A stretch of DNA of 64,000 bases, from NCBI RefSeq assembly GCF_041146795.1, contig NC_135170.1:25786033-25850032 (forward strand), written 5' to 3'. Numbering within the stretch: position 1 is the stretch's first letter; the number at the start of each line of letters is the position of its first letter. Source of the stretch: Maylandia zebra (Eukaryota; Chordata; Actinopteri; Cichliformes; Cichlidae). Below the pieces are notes generated by a model. The model was given only the letters and a program-made list of their open reading frames with translations. It ran no database searches and was not told where the DNA came from. A program made the position numbers and the translations under genes. Positions 13,501 through 24,357 of the stretch are shown here, piece after piece.

Positions 13501-16142
13501 TAATGAGATAATGGATATCACTGACAACCTGCAAAAGCTACTACACAGACTTCCTCCATATTGCTACAGCACCTTGCAGCATCTTGTATCTCATCTTCAA
13601 AGGTGAGCATGCTCTGGCACCACAGACCTCTCTAGTTTAACTTGGCCTAAACCTGATAGATGACATTTACTTATTTCTATACTGGACCACTGACTTTGAC
13701 TTCTAAGTCAAATTTAACTTAAGCTGTCCTTGAATTTGTCTCATGTGTTTATTTACAGAGTTTCAGAAAACTACGAGAACAAGATGTCTCCCAGCAATTT
13801 AGGCATTGTTTTTGGGCCAACGTTATTGCGCCCTCTAGTGTCGACAGACATGTCAATGATTGCCCTCTTGGAGACCACCTACCAGGCTGTACTTGTTGAG
13901 TTCCTCATCACACACCACAACAAAATCTTCGGCCTGGAGCAGGGATCCGATACACCCCCTCCTCCACCCCCTACCGCACCTCTTCCTGACACCCCTCCCA
14001 GAGGTTCCTGCCCCTTGGATGGGGTAGCTTATCTCGACTCAGAAAATGAAACCACGTCCAGAGAGCGGCCACGCTCAGTAGAAGTAAGTATTTCAGTGCG
14101 CTTTAAACATCTATGGCTAATTTTTAACTGCTCCCTTTTAAGCAGCAGTTGCTTAGCATTCACACCATGTGAGAGTAAACACACTTACCAGTTTTTTAAG
14201 AGCCTTAACACTTGCCACCTTAACCTCACGTTTTTTCCATCAGGATTAACAAGATCCTCACGCACACTGCTGCATTTCTCCTGCCCTCTGCACTCTGGCC
14301 TGCATGACCGTCTTTCTAGCTTTTACTTTCTGCTTTACACAGCTCTTTCCTGTAAAAAAGATTTTTAAAGTTCACCTAATTGTGGGGTTTTAGCTGGGTT
14401 GCATCAAAAGAATTAAAACACAAAAAGGATATCACCTTTCTTTAGGAGAGTAAAAACTTTTTATATTTGTACCTAATAAAAAAAAAAAAAAAAAAAGACT
14501 CATCCCAAGTAGTCATTCCCCCGGTAGGAATCCTATAATAATGCAGTGCTGCAGGTTTAGATGTGGTCTGTAATCCACCACTCAACTTGTGTCATTCCAG
14601 CAGAATCGAATCAAGAGAGAGTCAAGCGAGGGTTATATATCTGACAAGTCTTCATCCAATGAGGCAGTGGACCAGCTCAGCGCTGAAGCCAGTGAGAGAG
14701 CAGGTAGGCGGGGCATAGTGATAGAGAAGTTACTCCTGACTAGAGCAGGTCAGCAAATTAATTTATCCACTGTGTCTATGTCCTGTGAAACCTAAAGATG
14801 TTGACATTTTCAGTTGCCAAGTACAACGAATTCTCTCTTGTGTCAGCTTGTAGTTTTGCTACTTGAGGACATGTCTTAAATAATCCTCTTGTAGGTATTA
14901 CCAAACAGCTCCCAAGTGTTTTGCTTAATTTCTTGCACACAGGGGGTTGGTTCTAATTTACAGTTACAAAGTAGCTTGTGTTTCTAAGGGTGAGATTATG
15001 TAGGTGTAGAATACTTAAAATGTCTGTTTTTTTTTAATTACTTTGCGTACATCATCCAGTTATCTTTAGAAGTAGGACTTCCTTATATGTTGCTATTCAG
15101 TAAAAGTGGCTGAATTTGGTTGAGTACGTTTTGTCGGGGATAGTCTTTGTGGAATTAAGGAATTAATTCGTGTGATTTTAATTATAATATGATCATTTCT
15201 TTTGGAATTTGCAGTTTGACATTTGAGTTTTTGTATGAATTTGGACAACACAAAGTTAGATTTTGGAGTTTGGGGATTTGGAAAGTCTGAGGCTCAAACC
15301 ATTCTTTGCTTTCTGTACTTTCGCTGTGTTTCTGAGGGGCTCTCTTCTCTGTTGCTAAAACAGCAGCTTCAAAAGTCCTCGATTTCAAGTCAAGTTGCAC
15401 TATATATCATATAGAATGATTTTGGTTTTTTTAAGCAAAATAATCAATAACTGGTGTTGGAAATGCTTAACTTTGTGAATCGCATGCTTATCCTTCTACT
15501 GCTCCAGTCCTGGCTATGAGAGATGTATCAAGTGATCCTCAGGGTGAGATGGTAGGAGAAGCTATCTCTGATTTAGGAGTCCAGCCATACTACCGTTTCA
15601 CCAGACAGCCTGTGAAGTATCACCGACATCATAATACAGGAACCCGAGTCTCGAACCCAGCATCTGCAGCCAGACAGGCTGCACCTCAACCGAGGGGCCA
15701 CACAGGAAGTGCAGACAGCAGTCGCAGCTCTTCTCCAGAGCCAGGGGCACAAAGACTTTCTCGAGACATAGATATCCATTATGAGGGCATTCTTGAGCCC
15801 CAGCATGTGACTACTGACACAGAGAATAAAATGGATGCCCCACTAAGCCCCCGTGAGGTTGTGCAGTACATGCTGGGCTTGGACTCTACGTATGCACCAC
15901 TTTCACCTTCTACAGCATCCAGTGCAACGCAGGCTGCTGAAGAGGTGGCAGGAGGATGTCGAGCAAATCGCAACATAAATCAGAGCAATAACAAGCAGAG
16001 TACTGGACATTATCACCATCTGTGTTCGTCACCAAAGACAATTCCCGTTGAGAAAAATGTTACCTCACCAGCCCAGAAGATCCTGTCTGGTCTAAGGCTG
16101 AGACGCAGCCACTCAGGGAAGGATGAGCAGCTCTTTGTCTGA
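4520..16142 (+). CDS. gmip: GEM-interacting protein, F-BAR / C1 / RhoGAP protein
   Basis: A RhoA-directed GTPase-activating protein that binds the small GTPase Gem and acts at the membrane and actin cortex. 21 exons join in phase to 1027 aa (human 970): 4520-4565, 5822-5909, 6414-6510, 6699-6738, 8574-8699, 10012-10076, 10228-10335, 10421-10501, 10843-11004, 11180-11317, 11748-11938, 12138-12223, 12307-12369, 12492-12563, 12668-12810, 12909-13085, 13163-13300, 13403-13602, 13759-14083, 14601-14703, 15508-16142. The N-terminal [15 protein letters not shown] matches GMIP. An F-BAR-like helical region follows (about 95-350). The C1 zinc finger is at 474-519 with the order H-C-C-C-C-H-C-C. The RhoGAP domain is at about 525-720 with arginine finger R565 in GVYRVSG, plus [19 protein letters not shown] proline-rich tract and RFTRQPVKY near the C-terminus, a GMIP hallmark, separate it from ARHGAP45 and ARHGAP29. 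Confidence 0.94.
6739..8573 (+). other. gmip intron 4
   Basis: A 1.8-kb intron, long for this gene. It is AT-rich with no recognisable exon. It contains GATA-like (AGATAAGATA near 7293) and purine-rich ETS-like stretches near 8100-8145. These could be regulatory, but such short motifs occur by chance. Confidence 0.35.
8700..10011 (+). other. gmip intron 5
   Basis: A 1.3-kb intron without coding potential. It ends in a T-rich tract before the acceptor at 10010-10011. The one clear structure inside is a short perfect hairpin at 9377-9416, listed separately. Confidence 0.4.
9377..9416. repeat. Inverted repeat, 17-bp perfect arms with a 6-nt loop
   Basis: Left arm 9377-9393 and right arm 9400-9416 are exact reverse complements around the loop TATACT. 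The hairpin sits in gmip intron 5. It is shorter than a typical pre-miRNA stem. Function unknown. Confidence 0.75.
14479..14496. repeat. Poly(A) tract in gmip intron 19
   Basis: About 18 consecutive A residues. No flanking target-site duplication or retroposed body was recognised, so this is a simple homopolymer and not a clear SINE tail. Confidence 0.7.
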
Positions 16143-16860
16143 GGGAAGATACAAATCTGCAGATGGTTCACTGGAATGATTTCACATACAGCAAAGGACA
16201 TCATTAATATGACCATTATTGTATGTAACAACAAATGCTTCTGTCAATATTACCATTATTATGCCTTTATTATGAATAGAATACATCCACATTTTAGGTG
16301 CAAATGTCACCACAGGAACACAAAGTCTTTAGTCATCAAACCTACTGAACTAACATATGAAACACATGGAAAAGTTCAATCCTGGTGCCTGCTTGGATTA
16401 ACACTTAATCTTCTTTAGATTTTGGTCTGTTGATAATCCAGCAGTTCACTAAACAGACCACACATGAGAAGTTTATATATTATTTTTTTAATTAGCTCTT
16501 GTGTTTTGACTTAATTAGTAGGCGAGGTGAAAAGATACAAACTAGCACCTGAGTATAACGGTTTTGACCCGAACAAACTGTAATGAATATTTGTAAAATG
16601 CAGTGTCATCGATATAATGCTGTTTTACATTTGTTGTGCTTTCCCAATGTATTATTGCCTATAAATGAAAAATGTTATAGTCTGTAAACAAATATATGCC
16701 TTTACTGGTGTCCTTGACCCTAACACTGATCATTTTTAGCTTAATGCACCTTTCTTGTTTTAACACAAGGGGGCGGTCCTCTCTCAGTATGCGGGAAAAG
16801 CATGTCAGACAAAATAGTGAAAAGGCAATAAACCTTTTATCTTTAATTTCAGTGCTCTGC
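16143..16860 (+). other. gmip 3' UTR
   Basis: Sequence from the gmip stop codon to just past AATAAA at 16827-16832. It is AT-rich, has no coding potential, and gives a 3' UTR of about 0.7 kb. The end point is inferred from the hexamer. Confidence 0.6.
16827..16832 (+). terminator. Polyadenylation signal of gmip
   Basis: Canonical AATAAA about 690 bp after the stop codon, followed by T-rich sequence. It is the best candidate for gmip 3' end formation before the lmx1al promoter region begins. Confidence 0.6.
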
Positions 16861-17520
16861 GTTTGGACATGACACTTTTTTTTACTTCCATGTCAGCATT
16901 TTAGTGCCTGCACCTGTTTGATTTTACAGCCTGGTGTAAGTAAATGGAGTGAAGCAACATTTCCTGATGTCTAGAAGGAGTAAAGTGATATCATCTTCAT
17001 TCGGCTTTGTTCTTTTGATATTTTTGCATCAAACTCAGACAGTTTTGGTGTATAATACAACAAAAACTTAAATATGTTTTCCTGTGTGAAAGGGGCTGAT
17101 ATGTCATCACAAGTTGTTTCACCTTAGCTGTGCCCTTTTAAGTTTCCGTGTAACCGTGAGCACAAATGCAAAAGATCCTCCCCATCTGAGTTATCAATAG
17201 GCTGTATTATCACTCATCTTCCCTCATCATTTTCCGCACCTTCTCCCTCCCTCCTTTTCTGTCCATCTCCTCCCTCTGCGCCTTTTTACGCACAAAACAA
17301 GTCAGAGCGCACACACGGCTGCCGGAGAAAACAGGAGAGACAATAGGCAGTACTTCGGGTCATCATGGTATTTGGATTTTTACCGTAGGCAACATGCTCG
17401 GCGCTTTGTGAGGTACAGGTGGATAATCTGCGATCGCGTCTGTTCATTTACTAGTCTAAAGTTTCCCCAGGTTTTAATGTTGCCAACCGAGATTTCAGGA
17501 GGAGTGTGTTTCACCTCAAG
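16861..17520 (+). promoter_or_regulatory. lmx1al upstream region and probable 5' exon
   Basis: The sequence shifts to CpG-containing DNA at about 17230-17520 and ends with a strong splice donor (AAG|GTAGGT) at 17520/17521. The next acceptor at 19357-19358 opens the first LIM-gene coding exon. The first exon therefore probably ends at 17520. An ATG at 17477-17479 stays open to that donor and reads in frame across the splice into the exon at 19359, so this exon may be partly coding. Transcription start not determined. Confidence 0.5.
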
Positions 17521-19358
17521 GTAGGTCTCCGCAACTCAAGAACAGGTTGTCACTGAAGGCAGCCTCGTGATTTCCAAATAACCGCGTTGCTTGAATTGAT
17601 GTGCATTTCGTGTTCCAGCAGCAGCGCGTGCTTAGATCCAACATTATTAGGGGTCTTTTGACAAATACACGGGATAAAGTATTAAATCCTGATGACCTTG
17701 CTGTCTGTTATGTTTTATGATCTTCGATCTTTAATGTATTGGCACAAGCATGTGAAATAGTCCTAAAAATATGATGCTAAAGGGAACCAGCTGCTTTACA
17801 GACTGCAAGCCGCTTTTAGAGTATTATAATAATAATCATTATTATTATTATGTTCGTTTACAGTAGTTTTTAACGTGACTTGAATTCAGCAATCACATCT
17901 ACAACTCAACTTTGTCTTTTACTTTTGATGGCACGAGGGAAGGTCTGACTTTTCATAGTTTCCAGCTATTTATTACAAACAGCTTGTAAACAAATCTCTC
18001 AAAATAGAAAGACTGTTTGTTGCATTAAACAGAGATTGGCTTCTTAGCATTAATTTGAATGCAGTTAACATTCAGCTTTAAAGAAAACATTGTTCATCCT
18101 CATAAATATGACAGTTTTGCTTTCTTTAATTGTAGCTCCAGGTGACTTGCGGGAAATCCAGAAATCGTTATTACTTCGATATTGATGATCACAGCACCGG
18201 CTTTTAGCGTCGACGTGTAATTATTGGTGCTTTACACAAGTGTGTCATGAATGTATTCAACCCGCAATTAGGAAAAGTGCCAAATCAGATTAGTTGTATT
18301 TACATAAGTCATTTGGTGTTATCTAATTACTTCACTTTCTAAGGCAACAATCCATTTTATATTCCCTGTATTTTACAGGTTCACCCCACAGGCCCCTCAA
18401 ATGTAGAAATCAATAGGGTTCCTTACAATTATCGCAATAATAAGAACATACACAAATCTAGTGTGTTATTCATTTAAAATATAGACTATCATTATATTAT
18501 TATACTTTACACAAAACACTAGAATCTGGTGACACCAGTGCTGAGAAACTCCAGCCTGCAGAAAAACATCAAAGAAAGTTTTCGTCAGTGTTTCCACAAC
18601 TAATTTATTTTTATTTGAATCTTTCGCCATTTTTGCTTGTTTTTTCTGTCCTCTTTCATTTTTGTTTGTTTGAGCAGGTAAATTAGTAGAATACAAAATG
18701 CCGTCCGAAAAGTTTCTCTTTTCGTTATCCGTTTTGATTAAACGGGTCAATTAAAAAAAAAAAAATTCTGTAAAGAATAAAATGGAAACATTGCACATTT
18801 TACAATTAACCTGATCATATATATATATATATATATATGTTTAAAATAATTTCAACACAAAAATTTTAAATTTAAACCAATATAAATCTAAATATGTATT
18901 TTTTGCTTGTCTTACATTTTTTGCATTAGAACTGTTAATTTGTTATCATTTCTTAAAAGAAACCATAAAATGCACGATACATACAAATTGCCTTGCACCA
19001 TTAGAAGTAGAATATATAATGCAGAAGTTATAGCTTATTGCAAAGTTTGAAATACAATTTGATGCTCGTAAAAAATCCCTTTCAATTAGAATTTTTGTTG
19101 GAAGAGAAACATTCTCAAATTCTCTTTTTTATCGTGTTTTTTTCTCCTGCAATTAATAAGCTTGTGCAATCCAGTCTGTAGGTGTGTATTTTTGATTCAG
19201 TCTGATTTTAAATAATGGTGGCATAGACAGTCCTATTATAAAATAATGAAATAAAAAATAAAAACGTCTCTCTTACCAATCCCCTTATTTTTAGGTTGAT
19301 TTACTATAGCATGGTTCCACTGATATTTTAGATAGAAATGGTTCATTTTTGTCTCTAG
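17521..19358 (+). other. lmx1al first intron
   Basis: A 1.8-kb AT-rich intron between the 5' exon and the exon starting at 19359. It contains a short (AT)n run at about 18815-18838 and poly(A/T) runs. No coding exon was recognised. Confidence 0.5.
18815..18838. repeat. (AT)n microsatellite
   Basis: A simple AT dinucleotide run of about 24 bp in the first lmx1al intron. Confidence 0.85.
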
Positions 19359-19386
19359 CGATCACACTGAGGGGAGGAGAGAAGGG

Positions 19387-22300
19387 ATGAAAACAGAGGA
19401 GAGCCAGCAGTCCTGTCTGCAGCAGCCTCCATCCTCCACGCCTTTCGGTAAGTCCGACAACCGATACACTATACAGTGAGTATAATAATCACAGGATGAG
19501 CTTTTTGGATTAATTTATCATCTATGAAAATCATGAAGACCACAAATAAGAATATCAAAGCATTTGATCCTGTCCATTTTGTCCGCGTTTTTAGGATCCT
19601 ATAGACATTCAGGCCTAAGATTATAATAGAAAAAAATATTATTTAAAAATAAATAAATAAATAAAATATAATATTGATTCAGTTTTTTAACAACCAACAC
19701 AACATTAGACTATTATCGTAATACTGGGCTTACCCTATGAGGAACAAAATGCAACAAAGCCAAGGTTATCATATGTTGTAACATATGACTTATGTTACCC
19801 TAACGTAAGAATTAAAATAATAATATAATAAAAGCAAGATCGACTGTTTTTAAATGTAAATAATTCAAGATGATCGTTCACATAAAGTCGAAATAGGAAT
19901 GAAATAAACAAATATCCAGATGTTAAATATCCAGATTTTTGATTGAAAAAATTAATATCCAACACCGAGGTTGCCATAAACTTTTGTGCGAAGTATGCGC
20001 CTGTCATTTTCCATCCATGCGAAAGAGAACATCGGTTTTTCTATGCCAGATTGCATATACAAACGATTGCATATACACACAGTAGTACACACGCGTTGGT
20101 CGATTGAATAAAACGTGTTTTATTGCATTATCGATGACCATGATGCAGGGAAATTTAGAAGCATGCTACTTTATACGGCTGGAGTTACACTGTGGAAACT
20201 TGGCCAGTATCTTGGCTTTTACCTTCTCTCAATCTCTCTGTTCATGCTTTGATATGTTCCCTTCAGGTCCAGAGTACAGAGGAGGAGAGGTGTGTGCGGG
20301 CTGCGAGTCTCCCATCGCCGACCGCTTCCTGCTCCGCGTGAATGAGCGTTCCTGGCACGAGACCTGTGTCAAGTGCGCCGTGTGTTTAAGCGCGCTCACT
20401 GGGACTTGTTACAGCCGGGACCGCCTGCTGTACTGCAAGCACGACTATGAAAAGTAAAAACACACACTCACAAACACACATGCTCACACACAGACATACA
20501 CACACTGTCAGTTCAAGGATAACACAGCCTACAAATTTAGGTTGGGAAATTCCCTGTGACTAAAACAAGCTTTATCTCGTGCTGAAAATAATTTACATAA
20601 TCTGCAAAGAAATACAGTTGCATAATAATGGAAAGAATAAAGTTAATTGTACGTTGAAATGTAATTATAATTCTCAATTTGGTCAGAGTAAGTTTACTTA
20701 TGGAGACTATTTTAAACATTTTAGTTTTGCCTACTCAATCAAACTGAACTGATGTTAGCCAGTCTCCTGTTTCCAAGCTAAACAGGTTTTGAGACTTCAA
20801 ATTGAGAGGTAATTGTTATATAAGTATAGTGACATACTAATCTTGTAACATTTGCTGATGTGATATTATTGTGTTACTGACACACACACACACACACACA
20901 CGCAAGGAGAGAGTGAGAGAGAGAACAGTGAAGTTGAACTTCTGTTTAAAACAGATGAGGAACACGTCTTTCATATTTTACATCTACTGGAAGTCTTTTG
21001 TTAGACTTAACAGCATCTATCAATGTGCCAACAAAAGATGTAGTAAAATGTTAATCACTGCAAGAGCACGTGTGATTTTAATTCTGAAAAATTAATGTAG
21101 GTGTCAAGAAAGGAGATTATTTAGACTGTACAAATGACCTGCACATAAATCAATCCTCACACTGAACAAATCTGGTTAAATAATATTAATGAAACTTTAA
21201 CGACTTAGTTTAGAGATGAGGAAGACTTATGAAGTTGAGAAATGAGAGTAGCAAATACAGGCTACATGTTGTACTAATGTTTGGAAAAAAAACTTTGCAA
21301 ATTTCTATAACAGAAATTTGTGTAAAAATACATGGGCCTTTAAATTGAAAATCCACATTCAATCCGAAACATCTATCATTATAGACAATGCTGGATTTGT
21401 GTGTCAAACCTATGTGGCTTTACTTAAATTCAAGATACCCAGAGGGTCAGTGTGCTTACAATTTCACATTTTTGGAATTGAGCCACAACCAATATAAGAT
21501 ATGAAAACTGACTGAATGTATGCAGTAGCAGTTTTTATAGCTTATTTTTGCTTATTGATCTAGTCGTTTCACAAAGGCAAAGTCTATTTCCCTTGTTTTT
21601 AAATTTACAATCTTAACTGAACCAACAGCCCTTGCCACTGCTATTCAGTACCTTGTAGTACAGCATCTGGACACACTACAATATATTGCAATGTAAAAGT
21701 TCAGAGATTTTTTTTCTTTAATGGCTCACTCCACTGTACATTTTTGTGGCCATTCTACATTTTAACTTTGGCTGCTTTGTGTGTGCTGTGGTCACTGGGT
21801 GTGCCTGCAAAGGAAGCTCCAGGGATGGACAGCTTAAGGACGAGTCTGCAGCTTGTTATCATTGTTATGAAAAGTGTCAGACGGCATCCAGCAGCACAGA
21901 CTCTCCCACTGTACCTGACATCTGGAGGAGAGTGAGGGAGAGAGAAAGAGAGGGGGGGGGGGGGACTGTGATGAAAGTCCATTGTGTGACGTTTATCTGG
22001 AAAAATGAGTGGGAAACTTGGAGGCAGTAGTACCATAACTGAAGAACTGGGCTCATTTTCAGTGATGGAATGAAAAAGTATATTTGCTCTCACTGTGTAA
22101 TGACTGTAATTGCAGATCCAAATTAATAGTCAGAGGCTCATTCACTATGTTGTTGATTTAGTACCCTATACATTGCATATGCCTTGTTGCCTTGTTGTGT
22201 GAGTCGGTGCCAGACTTGGCACATAGTTATGCCCGTGACCTTCAGTAGATAGGCAACAATGTCTCCTTGTTTTCCCAGCAGTCTGTCCATCAGCGCCTTA

Positions 22301-24322
22301 CTCTACACCCCCACCACCTCCATCTAGAGCAGGTGTGTGATAACCATGTCCAAGAATTTGGAATGTGCATAAGAATTTTAGGGGAATTTGTACAATTATT
22401 AGTGGATACCAGGATATGGATTTGAGTATCCATATCCATATCCTGGTATGGATACTCAAATCCTGCTTCAGACAGGAAAATGCACATCATTTCAGTGCTG
22501 TCACTGCATGCTGATGAGTTTACTTTGTCAGGAATTGTAAGGAGTTAAAAAAAACTGAATTCACTGAAAAATATGTGAATGTAATGCATTAATTGAAAAA
22601 TGGCATTTTGCAAGCAGGCTTGGGTTTTTAATATTGGGATGTCTTCCTTGTGCACTATCTCCGGCTAGTCCAAATATATGTTTTTTAGTCACAAACAGAC
22701 CAGACCAAACAGTGCATGGTGCATGTGCTTTTTTAATCATAGCTTTCTTTTAATATATGAAAAAGAAACAAATACAAAATGTATTTGTGGGTAGGCATAT
22801 GTTTTTAATTAATCTATCTGGTCTTCACGAAAAAGAAAACACACGCAGATTCAAATGAGAAAGGAAATCAAATTTTCAAATGTTACCCATCCTCCACCCT
22901 GATTCGTGTGGCGTTAACTGCCTCCAAGGCAAAGGTTTGTTCAACATTTGCATGTTTAATGCTTTTGAAGGATACATTGCTTCTGTATTACTGTACACTG
23001 ATTATCAAAAAGTCAATATAAGGTTTCAAAATATCTGATGATTTTTTAAACATCTTATTTATTTATTTATGTATTTGGGGTTGCGGGGCAGGTGAACCAT
23101 AATCATAGTCTGCTCGGTTCTGAGAATGCCTCAGAACACCCTCACTGAATCTTAAGTATGTCACTCTCATTCACATTAAGTATGTGAACATAAATAAGCA
23201 CATCATTACTATTTATTTAATAAAACAAAAATAAAATAAAATAAAACTGGAGGTATGCCTTTTTAGTAGTGCCAGTTTTAAGTTTCCCTGGTCTCAATCT
23301 GTTATGGAAATGAAGGGATTTAGACACAACTCAAGTGCATCTTGTGGATTTTTCTTGTGGATTTATTTTTGTTTTGAAACCTTGAGAAATTCTCTGGAAC
23401 TCCATCCTGTTATGGACCAGATGTTCAACATGAGGCACTAGAATAAGACTTCGCTGCACACAAATTCCCTTAAGGTTGTTTTTACGCACAGGCGCAATAC
23501 ATTCCATTTACTGGCACAATGGACAGTTATACAAATCTGGCTAGAAAAAGTTAGGAAGTGATAATTTTATAAAACTTTAAATGGAATTTTTCAATGATGT
23601 TACTTTTCTGACAAAATTATTAATAGTACAGCACTCTAGTTGTACTGTATGCTAATATAATTACAATTAAACTAAAAACAGACTTTTTTTTTAAAGCTGT
23701 TTAGGCATAATCCTAAAACTGGTTATTATGATTCCTTGTCAAAGTGACAATTATAAAACAAGTGTTCTCTTCTCAATAGTACTGAACCCAAACAGCGCTG
23801 AGGGTAGTCTGGCTGTGAGAAGCCTCCAAACTCCCTTGAAAGCCACATAAAGGCAGCTCCAGCTCTGTGAAAAACAGGTCACAAGAGTGGATATTCACTA
23901 AACCTTGAGTTTAATGCCTCACGCTGTGGGGTGGAGGGCACAGAGACTACATCTAAGTTTACAAACCCTCTCACCACAGACATAGAGAGGGAGGCCTAGC
24001 GGCCACAGCTATAGAATCATCCTCTGCTGACCGAGTAGTTAGACGTGAGTCTAACACTAACGACCTGAAAGAGTATCCTCTCAGTGCATTTATGCGAGTG
24101 AACGTCTAAGTCTGAGGTTAGAAATCACATCTTTTACCCATTCTCCCTTCTATACCTCCACCCCACCAACCGTTTCGCTCCCTATCTCACCATCGTTCAT
24201 CACTGTCTGCTTTGTAATAATATTTCTCTATTCCAAACCTCATTTCCTTCTTGTTGAGATTGATAGCAGCGATGACACCAAACAGTTTATCTCCCCGTTT
24301 ATCCCTTGTTTTCTCTTAATCG

Positions 24323-24357
<35 letters not shown>

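Noticed and set aside
14479-14496. Poly(A) run as a SINE or processed-pseudogene tail
   Set aside because: No target-site duplication, RNA polymerase III boxes or retroposed body was found next to it.
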